From Pedobacter africanus (GTDB lineage: Bacteria; Bacteroidota; Bacteroidia; Sphingobacteriales; Sphingobacteriaceae): a stretch of DNA of 64,000 nt. The translations under genes and the position numbers were made by a program. Below the pieces are notes generated by a model. That model saw only the letters and a list, made by a program, of their open reading frames with translations, was not told where the DNA came from and did no database searches. The DNA lies in the NCBI RefSeq assembly GCF_900176535.1, contig NZ_FWXT01000001.1, forward strand, positions 1,922,001 to 1,986,000, read 5' to 3'. This document shows, one piece after another, positions 44,037 to 51,790 of the stretch. The number at the start of each line of letters is the position of its first letter. The first letter of the stretch is position 1.

Positions 44037-45611
44037 TTAGTATTTACTTGAAAGCTCTTTTGCTACAGTTTCCAGTACACCAGTAATCTGGTCATCAAAT
44101 TTTCCAGCTTTTAAAGCCTTCAAGGTATCAGGATGACGCAGTTCCAGTTGCTGCAGGTACTCAGCCTCAAATTCTTTTACTTTATTTACAGGTACAGAAC
44201 GCATCAGGTTCTTGGTACCCACGTAAATGATCGCAACCTGTTTTTCAACAGTCATTGGCGAGAACTGACCTTGTTTTAAGATCTCCACGTTACGTGCACC
44301 TTTATCCAATACTGATTTCGTAGCCGCGTCCAGGTCAGAACCGAATTTAGAGAAAGCCTCTAACTCGCGGTATTGCGCCTGATCCAGCTTCAAAGTACCG
44401 GCAACTTTCTTCATCGATTTGATCTGGGCGTTACCACCTACACGTGATACCGAGATACCTACGTTAATGGCCGGACGGATACCAGAGTTAAACAGGTTAC
44501 TTTCCAGGAAGATCTGACCATCCGTAATTGAAATTACGTTGGTAGGGATATATGCAGAAACGTCACCAGCCTGAGTTTCGATGATCGGAAGTGCGGTCAA
44601 TGAACCACCACCTTTAACGATACCTTTCAATGATTCAGGCAAATCATTCATGTCCCTTGCAATCTCATCGTTTGAGTTGATCTTAGCGGCACGCTCCAAT
44701 AAACGGCTGTGCAGATAGAATACGTCTCCTGGATAAGCCTCACGGCCTGGTGGACGACGCAACAACAAAGAAACCTCACGGTAAGCAACAGCTTGTTTAG
44801 ACAGATCATCATAAACAATTAAAGCCGGCCTTCCTGTGTCACGGAAAAACTCACCAATAGCTGCACCAGAGAAAGGAGCATAAAACTGCAGCGGAGCAGG
44901 CTCAGCAGCAGAAGCAGCAACAACTACAGTATAAGGCATCGCACCGTTCTCTTCTAAAGTACGTACGATGTTTGCTACAGTACTTGCTTTTTGTCCGCAG
45001 GCAACATAGATACAGAATACAGGGTTTCCTGCTTCATAAAATTCTTTTTGGTTAATGATGGTATCGATACAAACGGCAGTTTTACCAATCTGACGGTCAC
45101 CGATAACCAACTCACGCTGACCACGGCCAATTGGAATCATGCCGTCTATAGCTTTGATACCAGTTTGTAAAGGCTCGGTAACCGGCTGACGGTAGATTAC
45201 CCCAGGAGCTTTACGCTCTATCGGCATCTCATAGGTTTCGCCAAGGATAGGTCCTTTACCATCAATTGGCTCACCTAATGTATTTACAACACGACCCAAC
45301 ATACCCTCACCAACTTTAATAGAGGCAATTTTTTTAGTACGTTTTATCGTATCCCCTTCTTTGATATTGTCGGATGGGCCTAAAAGCACCACACCCACGT
45401 TATCTTCTTCAAGGTTCAAAACAATTCCCTGTAAGCCGGTTTCAAATTCAACTAATTCGCCCGATTGAACTTTAGTTAAACCATAAACACGAGCAATACC
45501 ATCGCCCACCTGCAATACAGTACCAACTTCTTCAAGTTCTGCTTCTGATTTGAAGCCCGCCAATTGTTGCCTGATAATTGCCGATACTTCGTCTGGTCTT
45601 ACCTCTACCAT
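44037..45611 (-). CDS. atpA: F1 ATP synthase alpha subunit
   Basis: This is the non-catalytic nucleotide-binding subunit of F1. It has 524 residues. The P-loop reads GDRQIGKT at about residues 170-177. Other conserved segments are RPPGREAYPGDVFYLHSRLLERAAK and SLTALPIIETQAGDVSAYIPTNVISITDGQIFLE. It lies between atpH (58-base gap) and atpG (31-base gap). Confidence 0.98.
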   Translation of the reverse strand: MVEVRPDEVSAIIRQQLAGFKSEAELEEVGTVLQVGDGIARVYGLTKVQSGELVEFETGLQGIVLNLEEDNVGVVLLGPSDNIKEGDTIKRTKKIASIKVGEGMLGRVVNTLGEPIDGKGPILGETYEMPIERKAPGVIYRQPVTEPLQTGIKAIDGMIPIGRGQRELVIGDRQIGKTAVCIDTIINQKEFYEAGNPVFCIYVACGQKASTVANIVRTLEENGAMPYTVVVAASAAEPAPLQFYAPFSGAAIGEFFRDTGRPALIVYDDLSKQAVAYREVSLLLRRPPGREAYPGDVFYLHSRLLERAAKINSNDEIARDMNDLPESLKGIVKGGGSLTALPIIETQAGDVSAYIPTNVISITDGQIFLESNLFNSGIRPAINVGISVSRVGGNAQIKSMKKVAGTLKLDQAQYRELEAFSKFGSDLDAATKSVLDKGARNVEILKQGQFSPMTVEKQVAIIYVGTKNLMRSVPVNKVKEFEAEYLQQLELRHPDTLKALKAGKFDDQITGVLETVAKELSSKY

Positions 45612-45669
45612 AATTTTATATTATTTCTTTTGTAAATTCAGTATTTGTTATCTATATCTTCCCTCAGGA

Positions 45670-46218
45670 TTACGCAATCCCCTGGGCAAATTCTTTTTTA
45701 AGTTTATTTAAACTGCTGGCAATGCTGGCATCAAACTGCCTGTCACCAACTTTCAAAATAAAGCCCCCTATCAGTTTATCATTAACTTTTTCCCTGATTA
45801 CTACTTCGTTGGCACCAATTTCTTTTTTTACGATAGCTACAATCTCCGCCCTGCTTTCGGCAGTAAGCTCGGTAGCAGTAGTTACATAAGCAGTTACGAT
45901 CCCTTTAAGGGCATTATACTGTGCTATAAATGATTTTGATATATCAAATAGAATTGCAGAGCGTCCTTTGTTCACAATCAGCTTTGCAAAAGCTTTGGTA
46001 GCTTCATTAACCTTAGCGCCAAGTATATTTTCCAGGATCCCTGATTTCTTATCCAAAGGAACAATAGGATTTCTAAGAATGGCTTCCAGCTCCGGATTCT
46101 GATCGATCACTTGCTCTAAAAAAACCATATCATTTTTAATTTCCTCAAGGGCATTCCGCTCCTTTGCGAGATCAATTAATGATTTGGCGTATCTTGATGC
46201 TGCTTTATTTTCTGACAT
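45670..46218 (-). CDS. atpH: F1 ATP synthase delta subunit
   Basis: This is the peripheral stalk connector of F1 (OSCP type). It has 182 residues. The N-terminal helical domain begins SRYAKSLIDLAKERN. The C-terminal KLIGGFILKVGDRQFDASIASSLNKLKKEF matches the family. It lies between atpF and atpA in the operon. Confidence 0.96.
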   Translation of the reverse strand: MSENKAASRYAKSLIDLAKERNALEEIKNDMVFLEQVIDQNPELEAILRNPIVPLDKKSGILENILGAKVNEATKAFAKLIVNKGRSAILFDISKSFIAQYNALKGIVTAYVTTATELTAESRAEIVAIVKKEIGANEVVIREKVNDKLIGGFILKVGDRQFDASIASSLNKLKKEFAQGIA

Positions 46219-46251
46219 TTTTTGGGGTATATCTAGCTAAACAAAAACCAA

Positions 46252-46749
46252 TTAGTTTAATTCAACATCTTTTAAAAGATTAGCAACTAAATCCTCCTGC
46301 TTAGCTTTATCCTGAAGCTGGTTACGCAATACGCGTTCAGCAATATCCAGTGATAAAGTGGAAACCTGGCTTTTTAATTCCGCTAAAGCTGCTTTCTTCT
46401 GATTCTCGATCTCAATTTTTGCTTTTTCAATCAGTTTGGCACCTTCGTTATGCGCTTGCGTTTTAGCCTCATTAACAATATTATCTTTCAGCGTCTTTGC
46501 TTCCTTAAGGATCAGGTCGCGCTCAGCACGAGCCTGTTTAATCAACTCTTCGTTCTGAGTAGTTAAACGTGCCATTTCAAGCTTAGCCAATTCAGCTTTA
46601 TTTAAAGCCTCATCGATGCTTTGCTCACGCTCGTGAATGGAAGCCAGGATTGGTTTCCAGGCAAATTTCCTAAGCAAAATCAACAGACCAACAAAAGCTA
46701 CTGTTGTCCAAAAAACTAATCCTATACTTGGGAGAACTAAAGGGTTCAT
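46252..46749 (-). CDS. atpF: Fo ATP synthase b subunit
   Basis: This is the peripheral stalk subunit. It has 165 residues: one N-terminal membrane helix (about 8-27, IGLVFWTTVAFVGLLILLRKFAW) and a long, highly charged coiled coil. Its gap to atpE contains a perfect stem-loop (46784-46818). Confidence 0.96.
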   Translation of the reverse strand: MNPLVLPSIGLVFWTTVAFVGLLILLRKFAWKPILASIHEREQSIDEALNKAELAKLEMARLTTQNEELIKQARAERDLILKEAKTLKDNIVNEAKTQAHNEGAKLIEKAKIEIENQKKAALAELKSQVSTLSLDIAERVLRNQLQDKAKQEDLVANLLKDVELN

Positions 46750-46783
46750 ATGTTCTTAACTTTCTTAATGTAATTTTAATTTA

Positions 46784-46818
46784 GATCAGGAAAATAACCA
46801 ACCGTTATTTTCCTGATC
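46784..46818 (-). promoter_or_regulatory. Intercistronic stem-loop between atpE and atpF
   Basis: A perfect 15-bp stem (46784-46798 with 46804-46818) with a 5-base loop lies 22 bases past the atpE stop and 34 bases before the atpF start. No T-run follows on the minus strand, so it does not look like a simple terminator. It could protect the 3' end of an atpE-containing transcript; c-ring subunits are needed in many copies. Confidence 0.65.
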
Positions 46819-46840
46819 ATAAAAATAATTCTGTTTGCTA

Positions 46841-47053
46841 TTAAACTTGTAAGCCTAATAATGAAACTACCACACCGAATAAAGCAGCACCCTCAATAAG
46901 GGCAGCAGCGATAATCATCGCAGTTTGAATTTTTGATGCAGCTTCTGGCTGACGAGCAATACCTTCCATTGCTTTTCCACCAACTTGACCGATACCGATA
47001 CCGGCACCAATTACTGCTAAACCGGCACCTATCGCCGCGATTGAACCTACCAT
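46841..47053 (-). CDS. atpE: Fo ATP synthase c subunit
   Basis: This is the rotor-ring proteolipid. It has 70 residues and two helices joined by the polar ARQPEA loop. The ion-binding carboxylate is Glu54 in ALIEGAALFG. Gln23 in GIGQVGGKA is present as in Na+-type rings, but the residue after Glu54 is Gly rather than Ser or Thr, so proton use is more likely (inference). It is followed by a stem-loop in the atpE-atpF gap. Confidence 0.96.
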   Translation of the reverse strand: MVGSIAAIGAGLAVIGAGIGIGQVGGKAMEGIARQPEAASKIQTAMIIAAALIEGAALFGVVVSLLGLQV

Positions 47054-47096
47054 AACTAATTTAATTTATATATAATTTGTAAAAAATAGTTTCTAA

Positions 47097-48224
47097 TTAA
47101 TGATGATGCTCCTCTACAGCCATTCCAATAAACAGCGCAGTAAGCAAGGTAAAAATAAAGGCCTGTAAAAACGCTACCAGCAATTCCAGCACATCCATAA
47201 ATAACACGAATGCAATTGATACCGGCGCCATAGCCAAAGTTTCAAATATAAAGATCAGTGAAATTAAGCTCAGTACAATGATGTGACCAGCCGTGATGTT
47301 GGCAAACAAACGGATCATCAAGGCAAAAGGCTTAGAAATTACACCGATAAGCTCTACAGGGATCATAATTGGATACAACCACCATGGCACATCCGGCAAA
47401 AGGATATGTTTCCAATAGTATTTATTGCCATTTAAGTTCACAATCAGCAAGGTACCTATCGCCAGTACAAATGTAAGGGCAATATTACCGGTTACGTTTG
47501 CACCTCCAGGAAAAATAGGAACCAAACCCAGCATGTTGTTGATCCAGATAAAGAAAAATACGGTTAACAGGTATGGCATAAACTTTTCATACTTATGACC
47601 GATATTAGGTTTTGCAATGTCATCTCTTACAAAAAGGATGATCGGCTCGATAAATGACTGTAAACCCTTAGGCGCTTTACCTACGCGTTTTTTATAAGCC
47701 GATGCGACAGAGATAAACACAATGAGAATAACAGCGATAGCAACAAACATTGCCGCAACGTTCTTGGTAATAGAGAAATCCAGCAACTGAGCCGACAGTG
47801 CTTCATCAACCTGACCATCAGCACCCACAATCTTAACTTTGTCCTCTACTAAACGGTAAGTATATTTTGCACTGGTATAATCGTGTTCTCCATGATGAAA
47901 ATGACCGGAAGAGAACATATCCAAACCTGCAGGTGTATAAACAATTACCGGAAGTGGTAAGGAAGTGTGCCCCCATAAATGCCACATATGCGAATCCGCA
48001 ATGTGCTCCATAATTACCTTTGTAGGTTCAAATTTTTCTTTTCCATGTGACGTATCATGTTGCCCGGCATGTGCAGGAGTGGCTAAGGCAACAGAATCTG
48101 GTGAAACTACAGCACTGTCAACCTGGGCAAAAGCTGGCGACGTAACAGAAAAAAACGCTAAAAAAAGCGCAAAAACAACAATTAACCTATTCACTTTAAA
48201 CTTAAAAACGTGGCTACAATCCAT
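47097..48224 (-). CDS. atpB: Fo ATP synthase a subunit with N-terminal extension
   Basis: This is the stator channel subunit. The conserved core starts near residue 150 and contains the essential Arg in LMIRLFANITAGH. At 375 residues it is about 100 longer than the E. coli subunit (271). The extra N-terminal part begins with a signal-peptide-like stretch (NRLIVVFALFLAFFSVTSPAFA, ending near residue 33), then a periplasmic His-rich region with HAGQHDTSH, HMWHLWGH and HFHHGEHD. The C-terminus also ends EEHHH. GTG 48194 is an alternative start giving MNRLIVV. A long N-terminus is common in Bacteroidota AtpB; its purpose is unknown. Confidence 0.96.
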   Translation of the reverse strand: MDCSHVFKFKVNRLIVVFALFLAFFSVTSPAFAQVDSAVVSPDSVALATPAHAGQHDTSHGKEKFEPTKVIMEHIADSHMWHLWGHTSLPLPVIVYTPAGLDMFSSGHFHHGEHDYTSAKYTYRLVEDKVKIVGADGQVDEALSAQLLDFSITKNVAAMFVAIAVILIVFISVASAYKKRVGKAPKGLQSFIEPIILFVRDDIAKPNIGHKYEKFMPYLLTVFFFIWINNMLGLVPIFPGGANVTGNIALTFVLAIGTLLIVNLNGNKYYWKHILLPDVPWWLYPIMIPVELIGVISKPFALMIRLFANITAGHIIVLSLISLIFIFETLAMAPVSIAFVLFMDVLELLVAFLQAFIFTLLTALFIGMAVEEHHH

Positions 48225-48241
48225 TTAGTCGCAGATTTTTA

Positions 48242-48673
48242 CTATTTATTTTGGTGGCGCAAGTTACGTAACAAAGAGTATATTTCAAAGAAGCTGAACA
48301 ATAAATATAAAGAAAAAAAATTCAGCACCAAAACAAGCCCTTTTTCTTTAGTGTTTTGACTGTAAATCAGCACAAAAGCCATAGAAAAAAGCATCTTCAG
48401 TGCTATTGACCCCATAATGGCCATAATTCCGGCTTCAGGATTCCTTTTTATACCCAAATCAGCAAGAATATAGGCGATGAAAGTGATGCCTGCCAAAAAG
48501 ATAAACAATACCCAGAATTTAGAAACCAATAACTTCACACCGGGAAGAGCTAAGGGCAGAAAATAAGCAACAAGACCTAAAATGGCTGTATATACTAAAT
48601 ACGAAAGGGTAAACTTGATTAGGCTCAATTTAATATTTTTCACAAAAGTATATATAACTATCGGATTCAACAA
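48242..48673 (-). CDS. AtpI-like four-helix membrane protein in the atp operon
   Basis: This 143-residue membrane protein has four helices (about 13-42, 47-66, 80-98 and 108-130) and a basic C-terminal tail. It lies between atpZ and atpB, the place of atpI in other bacteria, and its size fits AtpI, which assists c-ring or Mg2+ uptake functions. Sequence similarity to AtpI is not obvious, so this is an assignment by position. It abuts atpZ directly (stop at 48674, start at 48673). Confidence 0.7.
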   Translation of the reverse strand: MLNPIVIYTFVKNIKLSLIKFTLSYLVYTAILGLVAYFLPLALPGVKLLVSKFWVLFIFLAGITFIAYILADLGIKRNPEAGIMAIMGSIALKMLFSMAFVLIYSQNTKEKGLVLVLNFFSLYLLFSFFEIYSLLRNLRHQNK

Positions 48674-48904
48674 TCAGGAATCATTTTTATTCAATTGTTT
48701 AAAAACCTGGTACATGGCAACAGCCACACCCACCAGGCTCAGTGCCGCAGTAAAGATAGGGGTCTTTGAATTTCTCCACTCATCAATTTTATAGCCCGCA
48801 AAGGCAAAAGCACCAATCACTACAATCATCTGAAAACTGATAGAAGAATACCTTGCAAAGGTGTTTAAGCCCTTTTTCCGCTGTTCAGGATCTTTCATAT
48901 TCAT
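48674..48904 (-). CDS. AtpZ/AtpI-family small protein
   Basis: This 76-residue protein has a basic N-terminus (MNMKDPEQRKKGLNTFARYSS) and two membrane helices (about 24-42 and 50-67) with GYKIDEWRNSKTPIFT between them. It matches the AtpZ/AtpI family that precedes atpB in many operons. It is the first gene of the atp operon. I see no exact TAnnTTTG in the 95 bases upstream; two TATTTTAT stretches lie there. Confidence 0.85.
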   Translation of the reverse strand: MNMKDPEQRKKGLNTFARYSSISFQMIVVIGAFAFAGYKIDEWRNSKTPIFTAALSLVGVAVAMYQVFKQLNKNDS

Positions 48905-48954
48905 AGGCCTTATAAATAAAATATCTTTTGTTAAGAAGTTATGGATGAATAAAA

Positions 48955-48962
48955 TACTTTTG
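48955..48962 (+). promoter_or_regulatory. -7 element TACTTTTG of the porW/sprE-like gene
   Basis: Exact TAnnTTTG, 38 bases before TTG 49000. A TTTG box at 48927-48930 is 24 bases upstream, wider than usual. Confidence 0.45.
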
Positions 48963-48999
48963 TATGTATTTTATTGTTTATAAGCTTTAACTCATCCTA

Positions 49000-51789
49000 T
49001 TGAAAAATTACGCTATTCACGGTTTAAAGGTAATATTATTTAGCTTATGCCTGAGCATAATCTCTTCCTGCGGCGCGCAAAAAGATACTGCCACAGGAAG
49101 AGGTATGCAAAACCTCACTGCCCGCTACAATTACATTTACAATTCAAATGTAATACTCGACAGCCACCAGCAGGAACTTACTGAAACCTATGCCGATAAT
49201 TATGAGCAGGTGCTTCCTGTCTACATTGGCCCCGAAGTTGACGAAACTTTTATGGTAAAAGGCGGCTCCGGAGCCGATAAGGCGATGGACGATATCATCA
49301 AAAAAGCACAGGTGATTATTCTGGAGAAGAGTTACAGTAATTATCTTGACGATGCCTATATCCTATTGGGAAAAGCGCAGTTCTTTAAAGGGAACTATTT
49401 CAATGCAGCAGAATATTTCGATTATGCAGCAAAAACTTACAGGAAGAATACCAGGAGTTTTATAGAAGCACTGAACTGGAAAGCGCGCAGCCTGATGCAG
49501 GTAAGACGGTTAACGGAAGCAAATTTGGTGCTCGATACCATGGTGTATGCACTAACCGACCTGAAGAAAAATTCTGCGGAGCCACTTGCCACCCTTGCCC
49601 AGATGTGCATATACCAGCAAAAAATGCCTGAAGCCATTTCATTTTTGAAAGATGCAATCAAAGCGAGCAACAACAGTCAGCATAAAATAAGATGGACATA
49701 CATACTTGCCCAGCTTTCGGAACAGCAAAAAAATTACCCTGAAGCAATGTTGAATTACCGCAGGGTTCAAAAGAGTAGTGCGCCCTTCGAGATGTATTTT
49801 AATGCCAACCTAAGCAGAATCAAACTAAATGCCCTACTCAGCAACAAGACTATCAACAAACAGGATGAGCTCCTCCGCCTTTTAAAGGACGATAAAAATG
49901 AAGATTATACGGATCAGATTTATTACCAGATTGCAGAGAGCTTCCTGGCCGACGGTGCTTACGATGAAGCAAAAAAATATTACCTGCTGTCGGTTCAGAA
50001 AAGTACAAAAAACCAATACCAGAAAGGCATTTCCTATTTAAAGCTGGCCGATCTGGATTTAAAACAATTCCGCAACTACCTCAATGCAAAGCTGTATTAC
50101 GACAGTGCGGTAAATACCTTACCCAAGCATTACCCAGGTTATGATGCAATTGTAAAAAAAAATCAAAACCTGGAGTATTTAACCAAACGCTATCAAATTA
50201 TTGCCGATGAAGATACACTACAGACAATTGCCCGTCTTCCCGAACAGCAAAGACAGGCCAAAATTCAGGCTATTTTTACACCGGTCGAAAAATCTGCACC
50301 TGCTACTGAAGCAGCTGCCACTTCCGGCAGCAATCCATTGCGTTTAAACGAGAACACTCCGGGCAGAGGACAGTCTTCATCTACCTTCTATTTCAGTAAT
50401 GCGGCCGCCATCAGCAAAGGCTTTTCTGATTTCAAGAAAAAATGGGGAAACAGAAAATTAGAGAACAACTGGCGCCAGAGCATCCGTTCATCAGCACAAA
50501 CCATTACCCAGGACATTGCGAACAATACCTCCAATGGTGCCGCATCAAACGCCGGACAGCCAGAGCCTGCTGCAGACAGAACTGCCGATATAAAAGCCTA
50601 TACAGATGCATTGCCCCTGACACCAGAATTGCTGGGCAGATCCAATCAGAAGATCGTTGATGCCTACTATGATATCGCCAGTTTCTATTTACAGGAACTG
50701 AACGATCCGGCAGAAGCAGAAGCCGTTTACCAGATCCTGTTAAGCCGCTTTCCGGAGAACCATCATCTGGCAGCTGTCTATTACAGTTTGTTTCTGATCA
50801 ACAAAAACAAGGACGCAGCAAAATCAGACGACTATAAGAACAGGGTACTCAAAGGATTTCCAAATTCCAATTATGCAAAAATTATTATGGATCCTTCATT
50901 CTCTCTCAAACAAACAGAAAGGGAAACCGCCATCAATAAGAATTACAATGAGGTCTTTGAGCAATACCAGAAAAAGGATTTTGCAGGTGTAATACAACAG
51001 GTGAACAGAACGCTCATTAGCGCACAGGAGAATTACCTGGCACCCCAATACGCTTACCTGCAAGCTATTTCCATTGGACGTACAAGTCATGTAGATACGC
51101 TTTTAACTGCATTTAACTCATTAATCAGCGTTTATCCCGATGACCAGCTGATTACGCCATTGGTAAAAGACCATATCGCCTATATCAATGCTCATCTGAC
51201 CGATTTTCAAAAAAGAAAAATCGCCCTGTTAGACTTTGACCCTAACGAACCTCCGTTTAGCATATATCAGCCCCCGGTTGCGGCGAACAATCAACTACCT
51301 GATGACGCTATGCCTGTGGCCCCTAAAGCAGACCCTGTTGCAGCAATAACACCCCCATCGCCAACAGTGCCAAAGCCCGAAACAGGTAAACCTGTGGCAA
51401 TAACACCTGTGCCGGTTAAAACAGAAGGGATTTTTAGCACAGCAGTTTCCGCCGTATACTATTATGTAGTTGATGTGGCCGACGCCACACTAACCCTTAG
51501 TTCTTCGCGTTTTGGTATTGGACAATTTAACCGGGGCAAGTATGCGGGGCAGAATCTAAAACACCAGTTAAAAGAATTTGACAATGATCAGCTCATATAT
51601 GTAGGGAACTTTAGTAATTTTGAGGACGCAAAAACATATGCTGATGGAATAACCCCTCAGCTCAAACAAATCATGAAGGTGCAGGCTGACCTATATACCA
51701 GTTTTATCATCAGCAAGGAGAACTTCGATAAATTAACCAGTAAAGACCTGCTGAACAAATACCTGGAATTTTATAAAAACAATTATTAA
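49000..51789 (+). CDS. porW: Type IX secretion lipoprotein PorW/SprE-like, TPR-rich
   Basis: This 929-residue lipoprotein has the lipobox ISSC (Cys near residue 25), followed by tetratricopeptide-type helical repeats. The clearest is the segment around AYILLGKAQFFKGNYFNAAEYFDYAA, and repeats recur to about residue 440. A Pro/Ala-rich linker (about 770-800) and a C-terminal alpha/beta part complete it. The N-terminal sequence and layout fit SprE/PorW, an outer-membrane lipoprotein needed for type IX secretion and gliding. The start is TTG 49000: the only in-frame ATG upstream is followed by a stop. The class A PBP gene starts 1 base after its stop. Confidence 0.88.
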   Translation: MKNYAIHGLKVILFSLCLSIISSCGAQKDTATGRGMQNLTARYNYIYNSNVILDSHQQELTETYADNYEQVLPVYIGPEVDETFMVKGGSGADKAMDDIIKKAQVIILEKSYSNYLDDAYILLGKAQFFKGNYFNAAEYFDYAAKTYRKNTRSFIEALNWKARSLMQVRRLTEANLVLDTMVYALTDLKKNSAEPLATLAQMCIYQQKMPEAISFLKDAIKASNNSQHKIRWTYILAQLSEQQKNYPEAMLNYRRVQKSSAPFEMYFNANLSRIKLNALLSNKTINKQDELLRLLKDDKNEDYTDQIYYQIAESFLADGAYDEAKKYYLLSVQKSTKNQYQKGISYLKLADLDLKQFRNYLNAKLYYDSAVNTLPKHYPGYDAIVKKNQNLEYLTKRYQIIADEDTLQTIARLPEQQRQAKIQAIFTPVEKSAPATEAAATSGSNPLRLNENTPGRGQSSSTFYFSNAAAISKGFSDFKKKWGNRKLENNWRQSIRSSAQTITQDIANNTSNGAASNAGQPEPAADRTADIKAYTDALPLTPELLGRSNQKIVDAYYDIASFYLQELNDPAEAEAVYQILLSRFPENHHLAAVYYSLFLINKNKDAAKSDDYKNRVLKGFPNSNYAKIIMDPSFSLKQTERETAINKNYNEVFEQYQKKDFAGVIQQVNRTLISAQENYLAPQYAYLQAISIGRTSHVDTLLTAFNSLISVYPDDQLITPLVKDHIAYINAHLTDFQKRKIALLDFDPNEPPFSIYQPPVAANNQLPDDAMPVAPKADPVAAITPPSPTVPKPETGKPVAITPVPVKTEGIFSTAVSAVYYYVVDVADATLTLSSSRFGIGQFNRGKYAGQNLKHQLKEFDNDQLIYVGNFSNFEDAKTYADGITPQLKQIMKVQADLYTSFIISKENFDKLTSKDLLNKYLEFYKNNY

Positions 51790-51790
51790 A

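Noticed and set aside
46784..46818. Calling the atpE-atpF hairpin a rho-independent terminator
   Set aside because: No T-run follows it on the coding strand, and downstream atp genes must be transcribed; treated as a regulatory stem-loop.
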